Origin: Chelydra serpentina
Lineage: Eukaryota > Chordata > Testudines > Chelydridae
Direction of reading: 5' to 3'
DNA length: 64,000 nt
Assembly: GCA_037349315.1 (NCBI GenBank)
Contig: JBAIAC010000054.1
Coordinates: 1,922,001-1,986,000, forward strand
Position numbers and translations under genes: made by a program. Under the pieces are notes generated by a model, which searched no databases, was not told where the DNA came from, and worked only from the letters and a program-made list of their open reading frames with translations. Numbering within the stretch: position 1 is the stretch's first letter; each line of letters opens with the position of its first letter. Positions 53,628 through 64,000 of this stretch are shown piece by piece.

Positions 53628-54264
53628 CAGGGGTGGGCAAGCTACGGCCCGCGGGACCCTACTGCCCTGGGAGGCTGCTGTTCCCCCTCCCCCGCAGCCT
53701 CAGCACGCCCCGCCGCCGGCGCAGTGCTCTGGGGGGCGGGGCTGGGAGCTCCTGGGGCAGCGCAGCTGCCGAGCCCGGCTTGACCCGGTGCTCTGTGCTG
53801 TGCGGTGGCGGCAGCGTGACCCGGCTCCAGCGGGGTGGTGGGGCTGTAGCGCCGCCAGCCACCAGTGCCCCAGGCAGCGCTTTAAGGGGGTGGGGAGCAG
53901 GGGAGTTCGGGGGGGTGGTCGGGGGGTGGGGGTGTGGATAGGGGTTGGGGTGGTCAGAGGGCGGGGAACAGGGGGGTTGAATGGGGGCAGTCAGGAATGA
54001 GAGGAGGGGTTGGATGGGGCGGCAGGGGGCAGTCGGGGCAGAGGTTCCACAGGCGGTCATGGGACAGGGAGCGGGGGGGTGTGGATGGGGCAGGGGTCCG
54101 GGGGGGAGGGGGGCACTGTCAGGGAGCGGGGGGGTGTGGATGGGGCAGGGGTCCGGGGGGGGGGGCGGATAGGAGGGGGGCCATGACCCCCTCCCCTAAC
54201 TGGCCCTCCATACACTTTCCGAAACCCGATGCGGCCCTCAGGCCAAAACGTTTGCCCGCCCCTG
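53628..54264. mobile_element. hAT-type non-autonomous element, G-C-rich
   Basis: 637 bp between exact TTCTAAAA copies (53620-53627 and 54265-54272). Ends CAGGGGTGGGCAAGC and (reverse) CAGGGGCGGGCAAAC are inverted. Internally, a unit with GGGGGTGTGGATGGGGCAGG is repeated in tandem at 54075 and 54131. The G-rich strand could form quadruplexes. Confidence 0.92.
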
Positions 54265-54272
54265 TTCTAAAA

Positions 54273-55267
54273 GATGTTTCCAGGAGTGACCTTTTGCAGA
54301 GTTAACAGGTCCTGAATCCTGGCTCACACGCTCTGCACACTACTCAGGATGAGCCTTTGAATCTGCGAGCCAAAGAAGGAATTGTAGTGTGTAACCCTCT
54401 GGTACCCTCTGACCTGCGACGGTCCTTGTGTTAGCTTGAGCGATTGGCGCTCTGCACACCCTTCCGCCAGACAAGTCATGCTAATGCAGGAACAGATTCC
54501 TGGTGTACAGCTCTAGGGAGCTCTCAGGACCTGCTTTTCAGTCTCTCCTTCCATGCCCAGGATTTGTGGATGTGCATTATATTCCCTGTATTCCGTAGCC
54601 AACGGAAATCCTAATAGGCTTAGGATATTTACTGCAAGGGAAAAAAGAGTCTAAATGCTACAGCTATCCCCGAGTCTGTCCCATTTAACTCCAAGAATCT
54701 CATCTCCCCCTGCAGGCTGCATCAGTGCAGCCAGAGAGCAGAAAGCTGACTGAAGTGATCTGTACACCTGTGAGTGAGCAGGTTTGGAGGGTTGGGGGAC
54801 TGTGGTCAGGGAGCACACTTTGTAAAGGGGTCCATTGATACACCTAGCCATTCTCATTGGCAGATCCTGGCTTAGTCCCTTTGCTGGGACAACAAGATCT
54901 GTCTTTGAATAAGACCTTTCTCTCTCCCCTCCCAGCTCTCTCTCATTCACTGCACGTTGTTGATAGTAACAGAGGAATCCTTACAGCCCCCTGGGAGCTA
55001 GGTAGGACAGTGCCATTATGCAGTGAATCTGAGTTTGTAGCATTCCCCCATCTCCCTGAACAGGAATATGAATTCAGTTATCACCATCCCACAGGACTAA
55101 GTCAGAGAAGGGGTCAGTTTGTGAGACGATGCCTTATTTAAATATTTAGCGCCCCAGCCGAAGGCCTGGCTTTGAATCCAGACAGACTCAGGATTGAGAA
55201 TGAGTTTGGGGCCAGTGCAGAAGCAAAGCAGTAGCCTGTGCACTGTTATGCAGCCACACCTGCCCCT
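54273..55267. other. no supported gene
   Basis: 1 kb of balanced composition without a repeat or exon I can defend. Confidence 0.35.
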
Positions 55268-55544
55268 GCCATGTCTACAATGCGATTGAAAACCTGCGGC
55301 TGGCCCGTGCCAGCTGACTCGGCTCGCAGGCCTCAGGCTACGGGGCTGATTCATTGCTGTGTAGACATTCGGGCTCGGGCTAGAGCCCAGGCTCTAAGAC
55401 CTTGCGAGGTGGGAGGGTCCCAGAGCTCAGGCTGCAGCCTGAGCCCCAACTGCAATTCAACAGCCCCACAATCCGAGCCCTGCGACCCAAGTCGGCTGAC
55501 ATGGGCAAGCTGTGAGTGTTTAATTGCAGTGTAGGCATAACCCT
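55268..55544. mobile_element. MITE with nested inverted repeats
   Basis: The left end CATGTCTACAATGCGATTGA.. and the right end in reverse TATGCCTACACTGCAATTAA pair over more than 50 bp, including GCCAGCTGACTC against GTCAGCCGACTT. An inner TGTGTAGACATTCGGGCTCG starts a second arm pair. No coding capacity. Its right edge abuts the CR1 at 55605. Confidence 0.78.
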
Positions 55545-55590
55545 AGTCTCACGCTCCCGGGGCTGAAAGGCGATAGTACTGCTGACGTTA

Positions 55591-57246
55591 TTGGCCTCAT
55601 CACCAGGATCCTTGCTGAATGAGGGAGGGAACCTAGTGACAGAGGATGTGAAGAAAGCTAGTGCACTCAATGCTTTTTTTGCCTCTGTCTTCACAGACAA
55701 GGGCAGCTCCCAGACAGCTGCACTCCGCAGCACGGTATGGGGAGGAGGTGACCAGCCCTCTGTGGAGAAAGAAGTAGTTCGGGACTATTTAGAAAAGCTG
55801 GATGAACACAAGTCCATGGGGCCGGATGCACTGCATCCGAGGGTGCTAAAGGAGTAGGCCGATGTGATTGCAGAGCCATTGGCCATTATCTTTGACAAAT
55901 CATGGCAATCGGGGGAGGTCCCGGATGACTGGAAAAAAGCTAATGTAGTGCCCATCTTTAAAAAAGGGAAGAAGGAAGATCCGGGGAACTACAGGCCAGT
56001 CAGTCTCACCTCAGTCCCTGGAAAAATCATGGAACAGGTCCTCAAGGAATCAATTCTGAACCACTTAAAGGAGGGGAAAGTGATCAGGAACAGTCAGCAT
56101 GGATTCACCAAGGGCAAGTCATGCCTGACTAACCTAATTGCCTTCTATGATGAGATAACTGGCTCTGTGGATGAGGGGAAAGCAGTGGATGTGCTATTTC
56201 TTGACTTTAGCAAAGCTTTTGATACAGTCTCCCACAGTGTTCTAGCCAGCAAGTTGAAGAAGTATGGGCTGGATGAATGGACAGTAAGGTGGATAGAAAA
56301 CTGGCTAGATGGTCGGGCTCAACGGGTAGTGATCAATGGTTCCATGTCTAGTTGGCAGCCCCAATGGTCGGTGCTGGGGCCGGTTTTGTTTAATATCTTC
56401 ATTAACGATCTGGAGGATGGTGTGGACTGCACCCTTAGCAAGTTTGCAGATGACACTAAACTGGGAGGAGTGGTTGATACGCTGGAGGGTAGGGATAGGA
56501 TACAGAGGGACCTAGACAAATTAGAGGATTGGGCCAAAAGAAATCTGATGAGGTTCAACAAGGACAAGTGCCGAGTCCTGCACTTAGGACGGAAGAATCC
56601 CATACACTGCTACAGACTAGGGACCGAATGGCTGGGCAGCAGTTCTGCAGAAAAGGACCTAGGGGTTACGGTGGATGAAAAGCTGAATATGAGTCAACAG
56701 TGTACCCTTGTTGCCAAGAAGGCTAATGGCATATTGGGTTGTATAAGTAGGGGCATTTCCAGCAGATCGAGGGACGTGATCATTCCCCTCTATTCGGCAC
56801 TGGTGAGGCCTCATTTGGAGTACTGTGTCCAGTTTTGGGCCCCACACTACAAGAAGGATGTGGATAAATTGGAAAGAGTCCAGCGGAGGGCAACAAAAAT
56901 GATTAGGGGGCTGGAGCACATGACTTATGAGGAGAGGCTGAGGGAACTGGGATTGTTTAGCCTGCAGAAGAGAAGAATGAGGGGGGATTTGATAGCTGCT
57001 TTCAACTACCTGAAAGGGGGTTCCAAAGAGGATGGATCTAGACTGTTCTCAGTGGTAGAAGATGACAGAACAAGGAGTAATGGTCTGAAGTTGCAGAGGG
57101 GGAGGTTTAGGTTGGATATTAGGAAAAACTTTTTCACTAGTAGGGTGGTGAAGAACTGGAATGGGTTACCTAGGGAGGTGGTGGAATCTCCATCCTTAGA
57201 GGTTTTTAAGGCCAGGCTTGACAAAGCCCTGGCTGGGATGATTTAG
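55591..57246 (+). pseudogene. CR1 ORF2 (reverse transcriptase), one stop codon
   Basis: One frame runs for about 550 codons with a single TAG at 55855-55857 ([10 protein letters not shown], where L is expected). Blocks in order: LNAFFASVFTDKG; KSMGPDALHPRVLKE; VPIFKKG and [72 protein letters not shown] (catalytic DD); then [39 protein letters not shown] and [17 protein letters not shown]. Between SSWQP and SVLGP, near 56360, six or seven residues including the conserved V-P-Q-G turn are deleted in frame, so RT activity is unlikely even without the stop. Normal role: copies CR1 RNA at the nicked target. Confidence 0.92.
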
Positions 57247-57335
57247 TTGGGGGTTGGTCCTGCTTTGAGCAGGGGGTTGGACTAGATGACCTCCTGAGGT
57301 CCCTTCCAACCCTGAGATTCTATGATTCTATGATC
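55605..57335 (+). mobile_element. CR1 LINE, 5'-truncated, well preserved
   Basis: Begins at the pre-RT region, contains all of RT and the C-terminal region, and ends with a 3' UTR of about 90 bp (GGTTGGTCCTGCTTTGAGCA .. GATTCTATGATTCTATGA). The last part is the sequence shared with the tRNA-SINE. Among CR1 copies here this has the fewest disruptions. Confidence 0.94.
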
Positions 57336-59697
57336 AAGGGGATCATGCTAACTCAAGAGCATCCCCCTCCAGCCAGTGAAAATGGCTCTCCCATTTTCCG
57401 TGGCTCAAGGATCTGTACAAGCCATAGCCTGGTTAGTATGTCAACAGAAGGGATACGGAGGGTATTGGTTTCATGCGTGTCACCACCAAATACTAGATAA
57501 TGGAGAATGATATCTGTCCACTGTCTTTAACTTTGCTTTTGTGAGTCAAGGCATCTGATAGCGCATGTGATATCTAGCATCTGAAACCCCTGCAACGTTT
57601 GAACACCATGGGGAGAACACAGGTGCTCAGATACGATAGTGATGGGCGTGGAATGAAATCCTTGATGGATGGAGAGAGTGCCTTAATTCCAAATTTTCTT
57701 TTGCCTTCTCATTTGAGTTAGAGCCTTATTTATGCTTGTGATTCCATGTTTGCTGCATGCCCGTGTGGGCTTCTGCAGACACAGAGACTACCAGCAAATT
57801 TCTGTGCATTTGTGCATTGCTTGGACTGGAAGCTCTTTGAGGCAGCACCCGACTTTTTGTTCTGTGTCTATACAGTACTGAGCACAATGGGTTCCTGACT
57901 CGCGGCTGGGACTCCAAGACATTATGATGATTCAAGTAATAAATAATAATAATAACGTCTTAGAAACGTCTTAGAAAATCTTATATTGAACACTGTTTTT
58001 GTGATTTGCTTAATTTAATAGCAGTTTGAGCCAAGCCCCCAGCAGCTCCCAGAGCTGTCATAGTATGGTAGAAAATTGACGGTTCGATCATTTCCTTTTT
58101 TATTTATTTTTTTACTATGAATAATCCCAGAAAGGATTATTTTGTGTGGCAGCACAGTGGATCACCTGAGGCTGCAGAATGGTGAGAAAATCTGCTGATT
58201 AAAATGTTCAAGCTTATTTAATTTACACACCACCTCAGATGACAGAGAGGGAGTCCTAGGTCTGAGTCATGTCATCCTGCATGGATGTCACAGCTCATTG
58301 CAGCAGTGTTTGGAACAATGTCAACATAATTAGAGGAGAGAGACTCATTTTTAGTGAAGTTTAATGTTTCTTACTTTAAACAGCAAAGGAACAGTGACCT
58401 GGCAACCTCTGATCTGAGAGTGTTAGTTAGTAACCCAAGTACAGCCGCTTAATCCTAAACAAAAATCAGTGTTTGATTGCACGCAGAAAAAACATTTGGT
58501 ATCTAAGGTACTGGTGAAACACCAGTCCCTTCCTAGTAAAATGATGGGAAAGTAGCCCATTCATCACTAGCCACTGTAAAGTATTTTTTCAATCTGTTCC
58601 TGTTTAAGCAGCATGATATCAAGGGGATAATTGCTGTTTGGATTTGATCCCAGAAGAAAAATCATTCAGTTCTTTCTTATCAGGTCCTTCCCTGCAGAGA
58701 TAGATACTCACAGACTTTATCTCCCTCTTCAGTGTTAGCCTCTAATTACTATTTAAACAGCTCATTAGAAAACCTTCATTAAAGTGTGATAGCTGAGTCT
58801 AGAAATAAATTAAGGATTCTGCTGCTATAAACTGCTGCCCTCCTACACACAGACTGGTGCCATGGTCACTGCCCCATGCAGATGTAAAGAAGGGGTTATA
58901 GCCTATGGACCATCGGATCACACAAACTTGTAATGTCTCATTATGCAGACGTGGGGTCAGTTCTTTCTGAGGCACATAATGAAACCAGGGTTCCTTGTCT
59001 AAGAGCCGGCTATGCTCTTAACTGTTCTGGTTGCGTCATGGCATGACTCCAGTATGTGCTGGAAATATACCAGGGCTATAGCTACAGGTTTAGCCCATTT
59101 CCATGCATAACACAGACTTCAACAGCTGTGAAGCATTGCACAGTTATGATTACAGTCTAGAGAAAATTAGAGACCATACCAATCCCATTTTAAAGAAAAA
59201 ATTACATACTTGGGAAATGTTTTATATTAATTTGGTGCTGGTGAAATGTTCTTGAATGCAGGACTAAAGGACTCTCCGTAAGTTTCCCTCACAAACGCAT
59301 TTCAGTCCTGACTTGGCGGGATTACCGTGGTAATAAAGGAATGGATGTGCAGTCTCTCTGCTTCTGCAAATTCTGGCATCTTGTCAATTTCACCCTAGAG
59401 TCACTCTTTGACATTGCTCTTTCGCATGGTTTTTTATCAGGAAATCCACAAATGTTTAATAAATTTCATTACAAAGAGCATGCCAGCCAGCAAGCATATG
59501 TGTATGCACTGTGGAATGTTGTATGGACTTGGCAGAATTTGGTCCTGCAAATATTTTCACAAAATTCATAGCATTTTACGGAATGTTTTTCTTTTCCTGC
59601 CAACTTGATACCATAAAATAAGAAACCCAGAAATTGTGTGCAGCTCTGCCCCCTACCTAAGGCAGCAGTTTCATGCATCCTTTACATCGTGTAACAG
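57336..59697. other. no supported gene; one LINE-tail relic
   Basis: A repeat tail GGAAGCTCTTTGAGGCAGCA .. ATAAATAATAATAATAA lies at 57825-57955, the same type as at 44405. Otherwise A-T-rich sequence without exon or repeat that I can name. Confidence 0.4.
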
Positions 59698-59977
59698 AGG
59701 GCTTGTCTACATGGCAACATCCAGGAAAGTTAATCCATATTAAGGTGTGAATTTGAAGTGTTTAAATTAATCCTCATTAAATCCCTGTCTGGATGCTATT
59801 ATTCAGAATTAAAGGGGCCTTAATTCAGTTTAATTTAATTCATGTTGGAATTTAACTTTAATTCCGAATGAGGGTGTACAAACAGGGATTTAATACAGTT
59901 GAAATAACCCACTTCAAATTCACACCTTTAGTTAATTTCTATTCATTTTCCTGCATGTCCCCATGTACACAGGCCCC
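59698..59977. mobile_element. MITE, almost fully palindromic
   Basis: The left GGGCTTGTCTACATGGCAAC and the right in reverse GGGCCTGTGTACATGGGGAC pair and pairing continues over about 60 bp (AGGTGTGAATTTGAAGTG present inverted at 59912-59930). The centre has TTAATTC/GAATTAA-rich words. Target duplication not clear. Confidence 0.75.
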
Positions 59978-60285
59978 GAATGATCTGTTCTCCAAGTGAA
60001 TTTGCTGCTGGACTATGAAGACTGAACACATTCTACAGAATAGCTATAGCATGGGCAGCTGCTCTGCAAGATTCCCCACAGCACTTCATCAATATCCCTG
60101 AACCCTGACCTTTTTATCATCCGTTTTGTGAGCTCCGCAGAATTGCTACAAATACCAAATGTGTAACTGCGGTTGGACCCACCAGTCACCATAGCTATTA
60201 GTACTAACCTGCCATCGCTTACATTAAAGTAATAAGCTACAGCTACAGAAGCACCTTTATACACATATAACTGTGGCTATACTAA

Positions 60286-60460
60286 GGGGGGAGGGATAGC
60301 TCAGTGGTTTGAGCATTGGCCTGCTAAACCCAGAGTTGTGAGTTCAGTCCTTGAGGGGGCCATTTAGGGATCAGGGGCAAAAATTGGGGATTGGTCCTGC
60401 TTTGAGCAGGGGGTTGGACTAGATGACCTACTGAGGTCCCTTCCAACCCTGATATTCTGT
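60286..60460 (+). mobile_element. tRNA-derived SINE with CR1 tail
   Basis: A box TAGCTCAGTGG (60297-60307), B box GAGTTCAGTCC (60340-60350), spacer GGGGCCATTTAGGGATC, and a tail GGTCCTGCTTTGAGCAGGGG .. CCCTGATATTCTGTG. The last about 80 bp match the 3' end of the CR1 at 57250-57333. Confidence 0.9.
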
Positions 60461-61092
60461 GAAGTGCACGGATTTATCTACATCAGTTTCCAAACTAATG
60501 GTGCAAAAACTGCTGTATGACATTTTCTGCAACTTCGCTTTTGAAATTCCGAATTAAATGAATAAATCCTGCTCTCTTCCAACCTGTATTTGTTGAACAT
60601 ATTGACAGCTTTGCAGAAAAGACACATTCCTACAGTTGCAAAGAAAAATAATGAACAACACATTGGAAATCAGAGGCTTCTCCAAAACTATGTGAGATGT
60701 AGGATTTAATGACTATTATTTCTTTGGCGCAGGGGAAGAGACTTTAAGTTCTTCAGAGCATGTACTGTCTTTATATATGTCCATATAGTACCTAACACAT
60801 ATGAACACTGTCATAATACAAATAACTCATTACAAAGCCAAAAAGAAGTTAAGGGAATCTGCAGACATACATGGGCTTGGATACTTTCCTCTACTCCCTG
60901 AGAAACAAACATATTGATCATGGAGAATTTTCAAGTGCTGATAAAGAACTGGGCCCAACTCCCGCCCGTGGAAGAACAATAGAAAGACTCCCATTGATGT
61001 CATTGGAGCTGGATCAGCCCATAGAATTTTATAAGTGATAACTAACCTTACCAGTACAAAACCAAATTGTTACAATCTGTTCTATACAATAT
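60461..61092. other. no supported gene
   Basis: A-T-rich. A diverged LINE-tail-like phrase (GTACTGTCTTTATATATG..) occurs at 60745-60830. Confidence 0.35.
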
Positions 61093-61752
61093 TTGCTTTA
61101 CAATAAGACTATTGTGATTGGAATAATAGAGTCTTGGTGGGGTAACTCACACGACAGGAGCACTGTCGTAGATGAGTATAAACTGTTCAGGAAGGACAGG
61201 CGGGGGAGGAAAGGTGGAGGAGTTGCACTGTATGTAAGAGAGCAGTATGATTGCTCAGAGCTCCACTATGAAACTGGAGAAAAGCCTGTTGAGAGTCTTT
61301 GGGTTAAGTTTAGAGATGAGAGCAACAAGGGTGATGTGGTGGGCGTCTGCTATAGACCACCAGACCAGGAGGATGAGGTAGACGAGGCTTTCTTCGGACA
61401 GCTAACAGAAGTTTCCAGATCACAGGCCCGGGTTTTCATGGGGGACTTCAATCACCCTGATGTCAGCTGGGAAAGCAATACAGCACTGCACAGACAATCC
61501 AGGAAGTTTTTGGAGAGTGTTGGGGAAAACTTGCTGGTGCAAGTGCTGGAGGAACCAACTAGGGGTCGTGCACCTCTTGATCTGCTGCTCACAAACAGGG
61601 AAGAAATTGTAGGGGAAGTAGAAGTGAGTGGCAATCTGGGCAGCAGTGACCATGAGATGGTCCAGTTCAGGATCCTGACAAAAGGAAGAAAGGAGAGCAG
61701 CAGAATACGGACCCTAGACTTCATTGATGGGCAGGATACCCATGGAGGCTAA
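61093..61752 (+). pseudogene. CR1 ORF2 endonuclease domain, partial
   Basis: 219-residue frame covering most of the endonuclease that nicks target DNA. Visible blocks: GIIESWWGNSHD, GGGVALYVREQ, VGVCYRPPDQ, FMGDFNHPDVSW (catalytic GDFN), RGRAPLDLLLTN and SSDHEMV (catalytic SDH). The N-terminal catalytic part is missing, so the domain is not complete. The frame runs out just before the SINE. Confidence 0.92.
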
Positions 61753-61827
61753 TATGAGGGAGAAAGGAGTCCAGGAGAGCTGACTGTATTTTAAAGAAGC
61801 CTTATTAAGGGCGCAGGAAAAAACCAT

Positions 61828-62047
61828 GGGGGGAGGAATAGCTCAGTGGTTTGAGCATTGGCCTGCTAAACCCAGTTTAGCAGGCCAATGTGTGTTCAGT
61901 CCTTGAGGGGGCCATTTGTGAGTTCAGTCCTTGAGGGGGCCATTTGGGGATATGGGGCCAAAAAAATGGGGATTGGTCCTGCTTTCAGCATGGGGTTGGA
62001 CTAGATGACCTCCTAAGGTCCCTTCCAACCCTGAGATTCTATGATTC
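61828..62047 (+). mobile_element. tRNA-derived SINE, internally rearranged
   Basis: Head GGGAGGAATAGCTCAGTGGT and tail GGTCCTGCTTTCAGCATGGG .. GATTCTATGATTC show the same family as at 60286. In the middle, CATTGGCCTGCTAAAC (61856-61871) is followed after 3 nt by its perfect reverse complement (61875-61890), and TTCAGTCCTTGAGGGGGCCA occurs twice (61895 and 61923). These explain its extra length of about 40 bp. Confidence 0.88.
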
Positions 62048-62053
62048 ATTCCA

Positions 62054-63034
62054 ATGTGCAGAAAGAGTAGCAAATATGGCAGGCGACCAGCTTGCCTTAA
62101 CAGAGAAATCTTTGGTGAACTTAAACACAAAAAGGAAGTTTATAAGAAGTGGAAACTTGAACGGATGACTAGGGAGGAGTATAAAGGGAAGAAGAAGAAT
62201 CTGGGGAACTACAGACTGGTCAACCTCACCTCAGTCCCCGGAAAAATCATGGAGCAGGTCCTCAAGGAATCCATTTTGAAGCACTTGGAGAAGAGAAAGG
62301 TGATCAGGAACAGTCACCATGGATTCACAAAGGGCAACTCATACCTGACCAACCTGATTGCCTTCTATTATGAGATAACTGGCTCTCTGGATATGGGGAA
62401 AGCGGTGGACGTGATATACCTTGACATTAGCAAAGCTTTTGATATGGTCCCACAGAGTATTCTTGCCAGCAAGTTAAAGAAGTATGGATTGGATGAATGG
62501 ACTATAAGGTGGATAGAAAGCTGGCTAGATCATTGGGCTCAGCGGGTAGTGATCAACAACTCGATGTCTAGTCAGCAGCCGGTATCAAGCAGAGTGCCCC
62601 AGGGGTCGGTGCTGGGGCCGGTTTTGTTCAACATCTTCATTAATGATCTGGATGATGGGATGGATTGCACCCTCAGAAAGTTTGTGGATGACACTAAGAT
62701 AGAGGGAGAGGTAGATACTCTGGAGGGTAGGGATAGGGTCCAGAGTGACCTAGACAAATTGAAGGATTGGGCCAAAAGAAATCTGATGAGGTTCAACAAG
62801 GACAAGTGCGGAGTCCTGCACTTAGGACGGAGGAATCCCATGCACTGCTACAGGCTGGGGACCGACTGGCTAAGCGGCAGTTCTGCAGAAAAAGACCTGG
62901 GGATTACAGTGGACGAGAAGCTGGATATGAGTCAGCAGCGTGCCCTTGTTGCCAAGAAGGCTAACAGCATATTGGCCTGCACTAGTAGGAGCATTGCCAG
63001 CCGATCGAGGGAAGTGATTATTCCCCTCTATTAG
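62054..63034 (+). pseudogene. CR1 ORF2 linker and reverse transcriptase, partial
   Basis: 326-residue frame: CRKSSKYGRRPACLNREIF (linker), then RT blocks [66 protein letters not shown] and KFVDDTKIEG. The V-D-D is changed from the usual A-D-D. It ends at LY*ALVRP, where S is normal; the CR1 continues beyond with further stops (63060-63490, LDKALAGMI at the end). Confidence 0.92.
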
Positions 63035-63590
63035 GCACTGGTGAGGCCACATCTGGTGTAGTGTGTCCATTTTTAGGCCACCGCCCTACTACAGAAAGGA
63101 TATGGACAAATTGGAGAGAGTCCAGTGGAGGGCAACAAAAATGATCAGGGGGGTGGGGCACATGACTTACGAGGAGAGGCTGATGGAGCTGGGCTTGTTT
63201 AGTCTGCAGATGAGAAGAGTGATGGGGGATTGGATAGCCGCCGTCAACTAATGGAAGGGGGGTTCCAAAGAGGATGGAGCTAGGCTACTCTCAGTGGTGG
63301 CAGATGACAGAACAAGGAGCAATGATCTCAAGTTGCAGTGGGGGAGGTCTAGGTTGGATATTAGGATAAACTATTTCACTAGGAGGGTGGTGAAGCACTG
63401 GAATGGGTTCCCTAGGGACGTGGTGGAATCTTCATCCTTAGAGGTTTTTAAGGCCCAGCTTGACAAAGCCCTGGCTGGGATGATTTAGTTGGTGTTGGTC
63501 CTGCTTTGAGCAGAGGATTGGACTAGATGACCTCCTGAGGTCTCTTCCAACCCTAATCTTCTATGATTCTGTGATTTAGTGTATAGCTCG

Positions 63591-64000
63591 GTCTTTTTGA
63601 GAATCCTTTCTATGAAATGTATTTCCAGTAAGTGGCTTTTGCATTGACAACACTTAATTTATTATCTGCACAAACAGAAGATGGAGGAATCTTGTGGAGT
63701 TGGACGTTTTGCCAATGTCTCTGTTTTTTAATACATAAAATGAGTGTTTTAATTACATGGTTAATTTCAAGAGAGATTTGGTTAAACAAAATATTCACGC
63801 AAGAGGACAGCCTGTGGTGTGTAATCAGCATAGTGGAAACCTAACCTTCGATTGGACACATGGGTGTCTTACAGCATATAGTCTATGTGTTGCATTCACT
63901 TTTCTCTCTTTCCCCCATTTTTCCTCCTTTTTTTCCTCATGCCTGTTTGTTTTTCTCTCTCCTACTCTGCCTTCCACAATTTCTCCTAAGCAGAATCAAA
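63591..64000. other. no recognisable feature
   Basis: A-T-rich with a pyrimidine-rich part at 63895-63990. Opposed short frames near 63610-63844 lack signatures. Confidence 0.35.

Larger units (their letters stand above)
61093..63590 (+). mobile_element. CR1 LINE with endonuclease and RT, SINE-interrupted
   Basis: The largest CR1 segment of the window. It includes the apurinic-type endonuclease, a linker with a SINE at 61828-62047, and RT from 62184 through the UTR tail (GGTCCTGCTTTGAGCAGAGG .. GATTCTGTGA). About 150 codons between the linker and RT are deleted near 62184, where EEYKGKKKN joins LGNYRLVNL. Sequence is similar to the copy at 55605. Confidence 0.93.

Noticed and set aside
53570..54305. 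Glycine- and proline-rich frames on both strands
   Set aside because: They lie inside, or only slightly overrun the edges of, the hAT-type element at 53628-54264.
60297..60350. A functional tRNA gene, because A and B boxes are present
   Set aside because: No complete cloverleaf or acceptor stem; the head continues into a CR1-like tail, so it is a SINE.

Overview
The window looks like non-coding DNA from a non-avian sauropsid, most likely a turtle. That is an inference from its repeats: many CR1 LINE copies, a tRNA-derived SINE with a CR1 tail, a Penelope-like endonuclease remnant, a Gmr1-like gypsy element, DIRS debris, MIR relics and many hAT, Harbinger and Tigger-type fragments. I see no convincing host gene or exon. 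Nearly every long reading frame belongs to a mobile element.

Left part (about 4-17 kb): one old plus-strand CR1 copy (4178-16955, called CR1-B) has been split by later insertions. A complete LTR retrotransposon (4636-11578) sits in its RT region with a GTGCT target duplication and LTRs that match except for one G in a homopolymer. A second CR1 (CR1-A) sits in the CR1-B 3' UTR and carries a 1134-bp solo LTR. A third CR1 (CR1-C) sits further along the same UTR and carries a 185-bp Tigger-like MITE. The LTR element is the highlight. Its order is Gag (long E/K/R helix, SCAN-like capsid, zinc knuckle), protease, integrase, then RT-RNase H. Integrase before RT is the order known from Gmr1-type Ty3/gypsy elements. 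One in-frame TAA separates integrase from RT.

Middle part (17-35 kb): MIR relics, MITEs, a SINE, a Penelope-like remnant with GIY-YIG endonuclease (21863-22920), and a second nest. In that nest an antisense CR1 (27772-31170) holds a fold-back insertion and a hAT element with inverted arms, and the hAT element holds a Harbinger-type MITE. A Tigger deletion derivative with transposase remnant lies at 32843-33673.

Right part (35-64 kb): three hAT-type MITEs with 8-bp target duplications, a decayed two-exon Myb/SANT-like gene of probable Harbinger origin with intact splice signals (42050-43981, minus), a second copy of the triple-hairpin Harbinger MITE (49017-49312), a DIRS-type RNase H remnant (49320-50455), and the two best CR1 copies (55605-57335 and 61093-63590). 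The second of these is interrupted by an internally rearranged SINE. The remaining intervals show no feature I can support.
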